Assembly: GCA_035275625.1 (NCBI GenBank)
Contig: DATEMK010000401.1
Location: forward strand, 1-40,447
Origin: DATEMK01 sp035275625
Lineage (GTDB): Bacteria > Bacteroidota > Bacteroidia > AKYH767-A > OLB10
Length of the DNA: 40,447 nucleotides
Reading direction: 5' to 3'
The position numbers were made by a program, and so were the translations under genes. The notes under the pieces were generated by a model. The model was not told the DNA's origin and did no database searches. It was given only the letters and a program-made list of their open reading frames with translations. How positions within the stretch are numbered: position 1 is the stretch's first letter; each line of letters starts with the position of its first letter. Of the stretch, positions 7,817 through 18,800 are shown in pieces.

Positions 7817-7969
7817 AGAAGCCAAATTAAAGCACTTCTCAAGCTTTCCTGCGGTCAATAAAAACCTGAAAACCGCCCCTCAAAAATTTTACAGAATTCT
7901 ATCGTTTATCTCAAAAAAAGATTACTTTTACATCTCTCCAAATCATCGAAAACCGTTAAAACAATCTTA

Positions 7970-10900
7970 TTGGAAAAGAAATTTTACTTAGCAATTGCAT
8001 TGCTATTTAAAGCGTTCATGCCTGTGATGGGTCAGGACATTGTTATGTCCAACGGATCGGTGAGCACCTGTGGCGGAAATTTTTATGACAGCGGAAACGA
8101 TACGGCTGCTTATTCTTCGAATGAGAATTATATTTTAACGGTTTGTTCCGATGTGCCCGGAAAGTGCGTTAGCCTTAATTTTTCCTTCTTTAACATCGAA
8201 AATAATTTTGATTTCCTGTATGTTTATAACGGACCTTCTGTCACCTCTCCACTGCTTGGAACTTTTACCGGCAGTACTTCACCAGGTATCATCACGGCTA
8301 CTTCGGGCTGCCTGACCATTAAATTCGTTTCAGATTATACGGTAAATAATGACGGATGGAATGCAGTTATAAGCTGCTCCACGTGTCCTGTTAACGGTTG
8401 CCCAACGTGCAGCGGAGGCGCACCCCCGCTTAATGATGCCTGTTCGGGAGCACAAAATCTCGGGGCGTTAGCAACACCGTTTCCGTGCCCCGGAGGACAA
8501 GGCCAGCCTTTGGTTTTCAATACCACCAACATTTGCGCTACTGCCGAGATTCCCTATAACGCACTTCAGAATTGCACACCCGTTGGAAACATGGCGGTTC
8601 CGGCAAGCGATGTGTGGTATAAATTCAGCATTACAGGCCCTATTCTGAATGTCACCATCAATGGCATGATCACCCCCGAAGTAGGATTATATTCCGGCAG
8701 CAGCTGCAGCAACCTTGTGCCAAGAGGCTGTGCTATCGGAGGCGGAGGGTTGCTGAATACTTCCTTTTCCGGTCTTGCACCGGGCCAGTATTACCTGCGC
8801 GTTAGTGGCGGAACGCTGACTGACCAGTGTAACTTCACGGTAACCCTTAAAAATAATTTAGATTGCCAGGGATGTGTTTCACAAAGCCTTCTCACGGTCA
8901 ACCCGCTTCCGCAAAACGGAATTTATCTCGCGGGTCAAACTGTAAATTTTTGTCTGCAGATTTCTGATTTCACGGCCACATCAGCCAACTGGCTTCATGC
9001 TGTCATTCCTTCCTTAGGACCCGGATGGGATATTTCAACTCTTGTTGCTTCACCTCCCGCGTCCTGCTCCGGCAATGGAAGCTGGAACTGGTACAGCCAG
9101 CCGGTAACTTCCCTGGCAAATGGATTTACCACCGGTCCGGGTTTCTTTTATGAAACTGCGGCAGGAAGTCCCAATGGTGTTGCCGATAATGACCCGGGGA
9201 ATAATTTCGGAGATAATTTTTTAAACGGGTGTGCCTGGAATTTTTGCTTCAGCATTACAACAAAAGATCAGGGCAATTGTGTGAATGGCGAAAACCTGAA
9301 TGTTTTTTTTGAAACATACAGTGACGGTGAAACCGGTGCATGGACTTCAACAGCATGTGCCGCTGATCCGACAAACGATTTTTTTGCAAGCCTTGCCTGT
9401 TGCATTCCGCCAGGAGTAACAGTTACGAATGCGCTTTGCAACGGTCAGACAGGAAGTGCAATCGGAACAGGTCTGGGCAGCGGACCCTGGACATTTGTAT
9501 GGAAAAATTCCACTGGCAATATTATAAGACAGGTAATAAGTTCAGGTACTGACCAGATTATAAATATTGCACCGGGCAGCTATACTCTTTCAACTATAGA
9601 TGTTTTCGGGTGTGAAACTTCAACAGCATTTTCTGTTACAGAACCGCAAATTCTTTCGGCAACAATTCAAATAATTCATACAAAATGTGCATTGAATAAC
9701 GGGAAAGTTATTGTGAATGCTACCGGGGGAACGGCTCCCTACAAGTACAGCAGCAATAACGGGGTATCGTTCCAGGCGTCTAATGTTCTCGGAGGGCTAA
9801 CACCGGGAACGTATTCCATTGTAGTTGAAGATGCAAACGGATGTACATGGACTGCTTCAGCTACCATAGCTCCTTCCACATTTCCGGTAATAACCAACAT
9901 CACTTCTCAAGATGTTACGTGCAGTAACGGGGAAGACGGAATGATCAGCATTTCAGCTTCAGGAGGTGCAACGCCATACAGTTATAGCATTAATGGCGGG
10001 CAGACTTATCAGTCGGGTGCACAATTTAATAATCTTGTTATCGGAACTTACCAGGTTGTCGTTAAAGATTTGAAGGGATGCACAGCGACTTCAATTATCA
10101 CCATTACCCAGCCCGATCCTATTATTTTTCAAACCATCATTCAAAATGCAACATGCGGTAATACTGACGGATCTATTTCGGTAAACGTGGCGAACGGGGG
10201 ATCGGGAACACTGTCATACAGCATTGACATGGGACAGACTTTCCAATTATCAAATACTTTTAACCTGCTCGGTGCAGGTATGTATTTTGTGCAGGTAACA
10301 GACTCCACCGGCTGCATTGCCAGTGATACAGCTGTCGTGAATAATTTGAATGCACCCTCTATTAACAACGTTTCTGTAACAAATTTAACATGTTTCAATT
10401 CTTCAGACGGAAGTCTTGTTATTAGTGCAAATGGCGGAACCGGGACTTTGCAATTCAGCATTGACAGCGGAGCGACATTTTACAATACCAATACGTTCAA
10501 TAACCTTCCTGGCGGAGTTTATTTTGTAATTGTCAGAGACCAGAGTAATTGCCGGTCCAACCAGGTGGTGGTGATTACTGAACCCCTGAAAATTGTTATC
10601 AGCGGACAAATCTTCAAAACTACCTGCGGATTAAATAATGGTATAGCTGTTTTCAGTGTTGCCAACGGTTTGGGAGTTCCGCCATTTGAATATTCCATTG
10701 ACATGGGCATCACATGGCAATCATCCGGAACATTTTCAAATCTGCCCCCGGGAATCTTTGTTGTTAGTGTACGTGATGCTAACGGATGCACGGTCGCCCA
10801 CGCTACCAGTGTCGTGGGTTCCACAACACCTGTTGTTACATCTTATAACATTACAAATGCTTTATGCAGCAATACTGTTACAGGTGCAGCTGATATTATT

Positions 10901-13900
10901 ATCACAGGTGGAATTGCTCCTATTGAATACAGTATTGACGGTGGCGCAACTTTCTCCACTGCAGGCAGCTTCAGCCCTCTTGCCGCAGGAACCTATAACG
11001 TAGTTGTTAAGGACGATGAGGGGTGCAGCACAACTTCATCTTTCATTATCACAGAACCATCACCTGTTGTTTTATCTGCTTCATCTCTTAATGCCCGCTG
11101 TGGTTTGATAAATGGTTCTATTACCATGAATGCTTCGGGCGGCACAACTCCATTTGTTTACAGTATTGATGGAGGAGTGACTTTCGATTCATCAAATGTC
11201 TTTGATGGTCTTACGGCAGGCAATTATAAAGTTGTTGCGAAGGATGTGAATGGCTGCATTGAAGCCGCTATCATAACTATTAATGAGGCTCCCGGTCCGA
11301 GAATAACAGATACGCTCACCACTCCTCAGATTTGTGACGGAATGGCAAACGGCTCAATTTCTCTTACTGCCGCAGGTGGAAGCGGAGTATTACTTTACAG
11401 TATTGACAGCGGAAACACTTTTTTTACTTCTTCAAATTTTCTAAATTTATTTTCAGGAAATTATTTTATTTATGTCCTGGATACAAATGGCTGCAGGGAC
11501 AGCGCCACAGCTTCTGTCGGCATTTATAACTCCCCGGTGATTAACCAGTCAGTAATTACTGATATATCCTGCACCGGTTTCAGCAACGGAAGTATTTCTA
11601 TCAATGCCTCAGGGGGAACCGGTCAGTTGTTCTACAGCATAGACGGAGGCGCCAATCTTTTCAGTTCAAACAATTTTGATTCGCTTGCCCAGGGAGTTTA
11701 TTATATTGTCGTAAGCGACAGCAACAACTGCCTCGTTATTGATACGGTTAATGTAAGCGAACCGGCCCCTTTAACCATTGCAAATTTAACCATACCTGAA
11801 AAGTGCGACCGAAACGATGGTTCCGTAGCTATAAGTGTGACAGGAGGAACAGCAAATTATCTTTTCAGCATCAACAACAGTTTATTTATTGCTGATTCAG
11901 TTTTTACTTCGCTTGATTCAGGCGCTTATAGCATACTTGTAACGGATGCTAATGGTTGTTCAGATTCAGTCATTGCTTTCGTTTCATTTCTTTCGGCACC
12001 GGCAATAAATATGGTCAGTTCAACTGATGAGCTATGTAATACCTCTGATGATGGCACAATAACAATTAATGCTTCCGGTGGAAGCGGCACATTGTCTTAC
12101 AGCAATGATAACGGGCTGGCTTTTCAATCGTCAAATGTATTTGACAGTCTTGCAGCAGGAAATTATTCAATCATTATTTCTGATACGAATGGCTGCATGG
12201 CCGATACAATTGTTGCAATTAATCAGCCGTTGCCTTTGGTGTTGAGCTATCAAACTGTTCCGGCAAACTGCAGTTTCAATAATGGATCTATTCATATCAA
12301 CGCATCAGGAGGAGTCGGACCACTGACATACAGCATCAATAATTCCGGAGTTTTTTCTGCCGACACAAGTTTCATAAATCTTGTTTCCGGGAACTATGTT
12401 GTCACTGTGAAAGATTCTTTAGGTTGTACGAAAGATTTTAATACGATAGTAGGCAACCTGAACGGCCCATCTATCCAATCTGTAAATACAACTGACTTGT
12501 TGTGCAACAGCATTAGTACCGGTTCTATAGTGATTAATGCAACAGGTGGCTCTGGTGCTTTAACTTATAGCATTGACAACGGAATGACTTTCCAATCTTC
12601 GAATATTTTTTCAAACCTTCCTGCTTCCACTTATTCTATTGTTGTTGAAGACACTGCTCATTGCCGGTTTGCAGATTCAACGGATATCCTGCAACCGGAT
12701 CCCATTGTAATAAATCAGCAGGTGATCAATGCAGCCTGCGGACAAAGCAACGGAGAAATCACGCTTAGTGTGACAGGTGGAACAGTTCCGTACCTGTATT
12801 CTGTTGACAGTATAAATTATCAGTCTTCACCCGTATTCGTTAATCTCCTTGCGGGGACATATACTGTTGTTGTAAAAGATTTTAATAATTGCATTGCTGT
12901 AAACACAGTTGTTGTTAATAATTTATTGGCTCCTGTAATCAATTCGGTTTCTCAAAAGAATCTCACCTGCTTCCACAATCAAACCGGGGAAATAAATATA
13001 GCTGCCTCAGGCGGAACCGGAAACTTAAATTACAGTATTGATAACGGAACAACTTACCAGTCATCAAATATTTTTACCGCTTTAAGTGCGGGGCTTTACA
13101 ACATTATTGTACAGGATCAGAATAATTGTATTGCAAATTCACCTTTGCAGATCACCGAACCGGATTCATTAATGCTGAATGCATCTGTTCTGAATGAAAC
13201 ATGCAGCAATCAAAACGGAAACATTTCAGTGAATGCAATCGGAGGAACACTACCGTACCTGTTTTCTATTGACAGCGGTTTAGTTTTTTCAACACAGGCA
13301 AATTATGCTTCAATGAACAATGGTATTTACAATATTGCAGTGAAAGATTCTAATGGTTGTAAAACTATTCACCAGGCAAGCATCACTGATCTTGCAGGAC
13401 CGCAGATTTCAAATTATGTGAGCACAGATGTAAATTGTTACGGTGGCAATGACGGAAGTATTTCAATTACTGCTGCAGGCGGGAACGGAACACTGATATA
13501 TTCTCTTGATACAAATCAGCAGCAGAATAATTTGTTTATTAATTTATCACAGGGTAATTATATTGTGCAGGTAACGGATACCAATAATTGCCGTGATACT
13601 ATCCATATTACCATTTCTCAGCCTGCAATTCTAAGTGCTTCATCATCACAAACAAATCCCAATTGCTTTGGTTCTTCAGATGGTGTTGTAAATGTTGTTG
13701 CAGCGGGTGGCACTCCGAATTATTCCATTCAATGGTCAAACGGTGTGACAAATAATTTTTCACTGGCCGGGCTTATTCAGGGAACTTATTATTTTACAAT
13801 TACTGATGATCACCTTTGTGCACTAAGTGATTCTGTCAGTTTAACACAGCCGCTGGATATTGTTATTACACATACTTCCAATAACGGTTCCTGTGCAGGC

Positions 13901-15787
13901 TCTGCCAATGGTTCAGCAAGTGTGACTGTTACAGGCGGTACCGCTGCTTATTCCTACTCCTGGCTGCCGCTTGTGAGCAATTCTAATTTTGCAAATAACC
14001 TTGCTGCCGGAACATATACAGTTACCGTTAGTGATGCACACGGATGTACAAAAAACCATTCCATCATTATTACTGCCCCGGCACCTGTTGTTGCACAACT
14101 TCAGGTTAACGATGTAAATTGCTTTGGCGGAAATGACGGAAGCATTATTGTAATTCCAAACGGAGGAAATGCACCTTATTCTTATTCGTGGAGCAATGGT
14201 AACATTAACAGTAATACAGCGAATTCACTGACTGCCGGAAATTATGCAGTAATGATTACTGATTTAAACGGCTGCACTCTGCAGAAAACTGCAACTGTTA
14301 CTTCTCCGGATGAAATCATTGTAAATGCAATTGTCAGCAATGTATCCTGTAACGGTTATTCAAATGGAGCTGTTAACCTGAATGCAAGCGGTGGAGTTTC
14401 CCCCTATGTGTTCAGTTGGTCAAACGGAAGTGTGCAATCTTCTGCAATAAATCTTTCAGCAGGAACTTATTCTGTTACAGTGACGGATGCTCATGGTTGC
14501 ACCAAACAAATTTCCTATTCAGTTACCGAACCAACTCCTGTGGTCGTATCAGTCAATCCTGTTGATACATTATGTATTGGTCAGCAGTCAACGCTGACAT
14601 GCAATGCAAGCGGAGGGGCCGGTTCCTATATTTATAATTGGAGCACAGGACAAAATACCCAGGCAATACAGGTAACACCTGTTATCACCTCAATTTATTC
14701 GGTTCAGGCAACAGACACCAATGGTTGTTTATCCAATACAGGTACTTCTTATGTATTTGTTCATCCGCCATTACAAATTGCGGTTTCGCCTGGTGATACA
14801 ATTTGCCAGAAGGAAAGTGCTGTGATTTCGGTTGTGCCATCCGGGGGAAATGGTGGACCGTATTTCTATTCCTGGAACCCGGTTAATGCAGCTTCACAGC
14901 AGGTCACTGTTCACCCGGATACAACAACAACGTATATGGCTTCCGTTAGTGATCATTGTACTGCACCGGATGCAACTGGTTTCGTTACTATAAAAGTTAA
15001 TCCGTTGCCGGTTGTAAATTTTACAACGGTTCCTGCAGAAGGATGCCAGCCGCTTACAGTTAATTTCTTCGATCAGACCATTACTCCGCAGGGATCCGTT
15101 TACAATTGGAATCTTGGAGATGACAGCCCGCATCAATCTGTCGCAAACCCGGTGCATGAATACACACTGAGCGGAAGCTATACTGTAACTCTAACGGTGA
15201 CTACACCCGCAAACTGCGCGGATTTATTTACAATGCCGGGTGCTGTGAATGTTTATCCATTGCCTGAAGCTGCATTCAGCCTCGATCCTGAAAAAGCAAG
15301 TATATTTAATCCGCAGATTTCTTTCAAAGATGAAAGCATTCTTGCCGCTGCATGGAAATGGGATTTTGGAGATGGTTCCGGGTCCTCGGTTTTGCAGCAC
15401 CCTGTCTATATGTACAGCGACACGGGTACTTTTAAAGTGCAATTAATTGTATCCACCGGCCATCTTTGCCTTGACACTGCCTGGAATGAAGTAACGATTA
15501 ACAGTGAATTTACTTTTTATGTCCCCAATGCTTTCACCCCGAATGGTGACGGAAAAAATGATTTCTTTTTTGCTTCAGGATTTGATATCAGGGATTTTGA
15601 AATTTTTATTTTTAACCGCTGGGGCGGAAAGGTTTTTGAAGGAAATAAGCTGAATTCAAAATGGAATGGAAAACAGGATAATACCGGGTTAGATAGTCCG
15701 GAGGGTGTGTATGTTTACAAAATTCAGACGCGGGATTTAAGGGACAAACCACACGCATTCGAAGGAAGAGTAAGTTTGATAAGATAA
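7970..15787 (+). CDS. Giant SprB-repeat adhesin, type B T9SS substrate
   Basis: A 2605-residue surface protein. In order: signal peptide (1-21, ending PVMGQ), a CUB-like domain (about 27-139), a PPC-like beta-sandwich (DVWYKFSI..GVLYSG-like, about 190-300), a conserved module to about 475, then about 22 SprB-type units of roughly 78 residues (477-2187; core SGGxxPYxYSIDGG..F......L.AGxYxVxVxDxNGC), two divergent Ig-like units (to about 2344), two PKD domains (2345-2429 and 2431-2514; VYNWNLGDD and WKWDFGDGS), and a C-terminal gliding-motility-associated domain (VPNAFTPNGDGKNDFF...FNRWGGKVFE). The last is the type B sorting signal of T9SS. SprB of Flavobacterium is the gliding adhesin, so adhesion or gliding is the best guess. 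Start is TTG 7970: no in-frame ATG precedes the signal peptide. Confidence 0.9.
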   Translation: MEKKFYLAIALLFKAFMPVMGQDIVMSNGSVSTCGGNFYDSGNDTAAYSSNENYILTVCSDVPGKCVSLNFSFFNIENNFDFLYVYNGPSVTSPLLGTFTGSTSPGIITATSGCLTIKFVSDYTVNNDGWNAVISCSTCPVNGCPTCSGGAPPLNDACSGAQNLGALATPFPCPGGQGQPLVFNTTNICATAEIPYNALQNCTPVGNMAVPASDVWYKFSITGPILNVTINGMITPEVGLYSGSSCSNLVPRGCAIGGGGLLNTSFSGLAPGQYYLRVSGGTLTDQCNFTVTLKNNLDCQGCVSQSLLTVNPLPQNGIYLAGQTVNFCLQISDFTATSANWLHAVIPSLGPGWDISTLVASPPASCSGNGSWNWYSQPVTSLANGFTTGPGFFYETAAGSPNGVADNDPGNNFGDNFLNGCAWNFCFSITTKDQGNCVNGENLNVFFETYSDGETGAWTSTACAADPTNDFFASLACCIPPGVTVTNALCNGQTGSAIGTGLGSGPWTFVWKNSTGNIIRQVISSGTDQIINIAPGSYTLSTIDVFGCETSTAFSVTEPQILSATIQIIHTKCALNNGKVIVNATGGTAPYKYSSNNGVSFQASNVLGGLTPGTYSIVVEDANGCTWTASATIAPSTFPVITNITSQDVTCSNGEDGMISISASGGATPYSYSINGGQTYQSGAQFNNLVIGTYQVVVKDLKGCTATSIITITQPDPIIFQTIIQNATCGNTDGSISVNVANGGSGTLSYSIDMGQTFQLSNTFNLLGAGMYFVQVTDSTGCIASDTAVVNNLNAPSINNVSVTNLTCFNSSDGSLVISANGGTGTLQFSIDSGATFYNTNTFNNLPGGVYFVIVRDQSNCRSNQVVVITEPLKIVISGQIFKTTCGLNNGIAVFSVANGLGVPPFEYSIDMGITWQSSGTFSNLPPGIFVVSVRDANGCTVAHATSVVGSTTPVVTSYNITNALCSNTVTGAADIIITGGIAPIEYSIDGGATFSTAGSFSPLAAGTYNVVVKDDEGCSTTSSFIITEPSPVVLSASSLNARCGLINGSITMNASGGTTPFVYSIDGGVTFDSSNVFDGLTAGNYKVVAKDVNGCIEAAIITINEAPGPRITDTLTTPQICDGMANGSISLTAAGGSGVLLYSIDSGNTFFTSSNFLNLFSGNYFIYVLDTNGCRDSATASVGIYNSPVINQSVITDISCTGFSNGSISINASGGTGQLFYSIDGGANLFSSNNFDSLAQGVYYIVVSDSNNCLVIDTVNVSEPAPLTIANLTIPEKCDRNDGSVAISVTGGTANYLFSINNSLFIADSVFTSLDSGAYSILVTDANGCSDSVIAFVSFLSAPAINMVSSTDELCNTSDDGTITINASGGSGTLSYSNDNGLAFQSSNVFDSLAAGNYSIIISDTNGCMADTIVAINQPLPLVLSYQTVPANCSFNNGSIHINASGGVGPLTYSINNSGVFSADTSFINLVSGNYVVTVKDSLGCTKDFNTIVGNLNGPSIQSVNTTDLLCNSISTGSIVINATGGSGALTYSIDNGMTFQSSNIFSNLPASTYSIVVEDTAHCRFADSTDILQPDPIVINQQVINAACGQSNGEITLSVTGGTVPYLYSVDSINYQSSPVFVNLLAGTYTVVVKDFNNCIAVNTVVVNNLLAPVINSVSQKNLTCFHNQTGEINIAASGGTGNLNYSIDNGTTYQSSNIFTALSAGLYNIIVQDQNNCIANSPLQITEPDSLMLNASVLNETCSNQNGNISVNAIGGTLPYLFSIDSGLVFSTQANYASMNNGIYNIAVKDSNGCKTIHQASITDLAGPQISNYVSTDVNCYGGNDGSISITAAGGNGTLIYSLDTNQQQNNLFINLSQGNYIVQVTDTNNCRDTIHITISQPAILSASSSQTNPNCFGSSDGVVNVVAAGGTPNYSIQWSNGVTNNFSLAGLIQGTYYFTITDDHLCALSDSVSLTQPLDIVITHTSNNGSCAGSANGSASVTVTGGTAAYSYSWLPLVSNSNFANNLAAGTYTVTVSDAHGCTKNHSIIITAPAPVVAQLQVNDVNCFGGNDGSIIVIPNGGNAPYSYSWSNGNINSNTANSLTAGNYAVMITDLNGCTLQKTATVTSPDEIIVNAIVSNVSCNGYSNGAVNLNASGGVSPYVFSWSNGSVQSSAINLSAGTYSVTVTDAHGCTKQISYSVTEPTPVVVSVNPVDTLCIGQQSTLTCNASGGAGSYIYNWSTGQNTQAIQVTPVITSIYSVQATDTNGCLSNTGTSYVFVHPPLQIAVSPGDTICQKESAVISVVPSGGNGGPYFYSWNPVNAASQQVTVHPDTTTTYMASVSDHCTAPDATGFVTIKVNPLPVVNFTTVPAEGCQPLTVNFFDQTITPQGSVYNWNLGDDSPHQSVANPVHEYTLSGSYTVTLTVTTPANCADLFTMPGAVNVYPLPEAAFSLDPEKASIFNPQISFKDESILAAAWKWDFGDGSGSSVLQHPVYMYSDTGTFKVQLIVSTGHLCLDTAWNEVTINSEFTFYVPNAFTPNGDGKNDFFFASGFDIRDFEIFIFNRWGGKVFEGNKLNSKWNGKQDNTGLDSPEGVYVYKIQTRDLRDKPHAFEGRVSLIR
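9640..14530 (+). repeat. SprB-type repeat array inside the giant adhesin gene
   Basis: Twenty-one successive units of about 234 bp can be counted by their conserved Cys, GG, ID-G and N-G/N-C landmarks (a further degenerate unit precedes them). Units 2-18 mostly alternate between two subtypes: one opens with EP/QP-x-P and C-x-x-x-NG, the other with xP-x-I...D/N-x-x-C-x-x-x-x-x-G. The last four (from about 13620) change to a Trp-type core (SYSWSNG) with uniform linkers. At DNA level the copies are well diverged, so this is an old, selected array and not a recent expansion. Confidence 0.8.
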
Positions 15788-15810
15788 ATTATTCTAAAAC
15801 TACTGCTCAC

Positions 15811-15829
15811 GTCCCGGTAGCTTTCCGGG
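15811..15829 (+). terminator. Hairpin after the giant adhesin gene
   Basis: TCCCGG and CCGGGA form a 6-bp G/C stem with a 7-nt loop, 24 nt after the stop codon. No T-run follows on the plus strand, so it may stabilise the mRNA end or work with the next hairpin. Confidence 0.4.
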
Positions 15830-15842
15830 ATGAATTATAAAA

Positions 15843-15868
15843 AAATCCCTCTCATTTCTGAAAGGGAT
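15843..15868 (-). terminator. Intrinsic terminator of the 1737-residue T9SS gene
   Basis: AATCCCT and AGGGATT pair around an 11-12-nt loop. On the minus strand the stem is followed directly by a run of seven T residues. It lies about 30 nt past the stop of the minus-strand gene and also separates the two convergent genes. Confidence 0.6.
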
Positions 15869-15898
15869 TAAAACTAATGTTAACTTCTTATTCTTTTT

Positions 15899-18800
15899 TT
15901 ATTCTACAACCACCTTCGTCTTCCAGCTCTCAGAAGCTGATTTCACTTCAAGTATATAAACCCCTCTCGCAAGCTGATTCAATTCAAATTGATATGTATT
16001 CAATCCCTTTATTGCAGATTGACTTTCTGAATGCACAATTCTTCCTGTAATATCGGTAAGCTGCAATATCAAAGCTGATTTCTCTTTTGCGTCTATGCTC
16101 ACCGTTATTTTATCATGAGCCGGATTTGGGTACACTGCCAATTGCATACTGCCTGCGGTCAATTGTTCCTCTTCCTCTCTGCAGGATGATGTGAAATTCA
16201 CTGACTTTGGTGCGCTTACACCGCAAGTGTTGCCTGCTGTTACCTTAACAAAACCCAAACCGGAAGTCCAGGTGATGTCAGCATTGGAAGTTCCCTGCCC
16301 GGCTGTAACAACACCCTTGTTCGTTGTCCAGTTATATATTGGCAAAGGAGAAACCGGTGTGGTGCTGAAATTAACCGTGGCATTTGCGCACCATGTCAGC
16401 GGGTTTGGAGTAATGTTAACAGGAGTAGCGGGTTTGCCGGTGATAACAAGCGACCTTGAAGGACTGTTTCCCGGTGTGCAGGAAGCTGTTTTTGCAACCA
16501 CCGAAAGCGTTCCGCTTGTAAACGAACCGGAAACATTCAGCATAATGGTATTACTGCCCTGTCCGCTGGAAATAGTTGTTCCCGCAGGATTTGTCCAAAG
16601 ATAGCCTGCGGTAGCGTTAGGATCCGTATTAACTTCAAACTGGACTGTTGAATTACAGATATTTGCTGAAGGTCCCTGTATGGCTGAAGGGATCAATGGG
16701 ATATATGAGCCAACAGTTTTGCATTTTGCAGCGCTGGTACCGCAGGAGCTGAGTGCAGTCACGCAAACAGGAGGCGCTCCTGAATAATTTACCGGGAAAT
16801 TGAGTGAAAGTGAATTGGTGTTGGAAGCTCCGTTTACTGTGCATCCTGCCGGGTATGTCCAGCTATAGCTGCTGGCACCCGGGTTATTAGGAACTGTAAA
16901 AATAACATTAGTTGCACCCGGACAGACCTTAGCCGGACCGGAAGTAAAGTTTCCGGGAACTGCCAGATTTTTGGTGATCAGCATACACCGTGGTGCACTG
17001 GTGGATGAACCGCCACAGGCTAATGCAGCAGTCACGCAAAGCTGACCGGATACGAATGCAGGAGGGAAGGTTACCGAAACGTTAGTTGTTCCCTGGCCGC
17101 TTGTTACCGGTGTGGCGGAGCCTGCTAAAGTCCAGCTATAAACTGTGGCACCGGCTGATGCGCCTGCAGAGTAAGGCTTAACATCATTCGGGCAGGCAAC
17201 TTCAGAGCCCTGGATAGTTCCGGGAACACTTACTTTTCCCCGGATAAAGGTGCATTTATTATTGGTACTTCCGCAGCTGTTAACGCCCTGTACGCAAACA
17301 TAATATCCCGAAGCTACGGGGGCGCCAAATTGTGCATAGACATCGGGTGTGTTAGTCGTAAAAGGACCCGGTGTGAAGGGACCTCCGATATTATTACTGA
17401 ATAATATTATTCCTGAACCGCTTCCGGTATTCCAGGAATATTGCACATTCTGACCTGCAATCGTACTTACCTGCAACCATGAAACAGAACCGCTGCACGC
17501 TGATGCCGGAGTTGTAACCGTACCAACTGACCCTGCCGGGGCGCTGCCGCTTACCATAATAACAGCCGTGCCTGTGCCGCTTCCGCTTCCGCAATTAGCA
17601 TCGGATAAGGCAGTGACTGTATAGTTATGCGTTCCGATTGAGCCGGGAGTTACTGTTACATTAGTTGAAGTAGTTCCGACCGGACCAAACGGAACAGTGT
17701 TGCTTCCGTCAGAAACAGTGCCGCTCCACGGACCGATTCCTGTAAATGATAATTGAACAACAGACTGCTGTCCGAGGCAAATACTGTTATTGCCGCTTAT
17801 TGCTGCTGCCGGTGCTGTTATAATCGTGGTTGTTTCAGAATCACTTCCTGTACAGCCGTTGCCATCTGTAACAGTAACGGTAACCGTTGTTGCAGTATTA
17901 ACATTAATAGTTTGTGTGGTTGCACCTGTCGACCAATTGTAAAGTGAATACCCCGATCCGGCATCTAACGTAGTGGAGCCGCCTGAGCAAAAGCCGGTGT
18001 TGCCTGTAATAGTTGGTGTCGGACCCGCATTAATTGTTGTTGTTTTTGAATCGCTTCCCGTGCATCCGTTGCCATCTGTTACTGTAACGGTAACTGTAGT
18101 TGCTGTATTCACATTAATTGTTTGGGTGGTCGCACCTGTTGACCAGTTATAAAGTGAATATCCTGATCCGGCATCTAACGTGGTGGAGCCGCCTGAGCAA
18201 AAGCTGGTGCTGCCTGTAATAGTCGGTGTCAAACCTGCACCTATTGTTGTTGTCTTTGAATCACTTCCTGTGCAGCCGTTGCCGTCTGTTACGGTAACGG
18301 TAACTGTGGTTGCAGTATTCACATTAATTGTCTGCGTGGTTGCACCTGTTGACCAGTTGTAAAGCGAATACCCCGATCCGGCATCTAACGTAGTGGAGCC
18401 GCCTGTGCAAAAGCTGGTACTGCCTGTTATAGCAGGTGCCGGGTTTGCATTTACAGTAATGTTTACATTTATCTGCGCTGTTGCCTGCCCGTCTGATACC
18501 CCCACAACTATTAAATCAGAACCTGTAGTGCCATTGTTGGAATAGCTCAAACCGGAAGGTGTAACTGAACCTCCCGTTGAAGAAGCATTCGCAGGAAATC
18601 CGTTTGCTGTTCCTTTTGTCGGAGAGGTAATAACACTCCATGTTAACGTTTGACCGTTATCTGCATCGGTAACAGCAAGCAAACTGTTTAATAAATTATT
18701 TGAAGAACCCTGGCAAACCGAAATGTTCGTGTTTGCGCCATTGGCGAATGCCGGTAGCTGGTTTGCCGTAAAATCATCAAAACCTATATCATGAAGCGCC

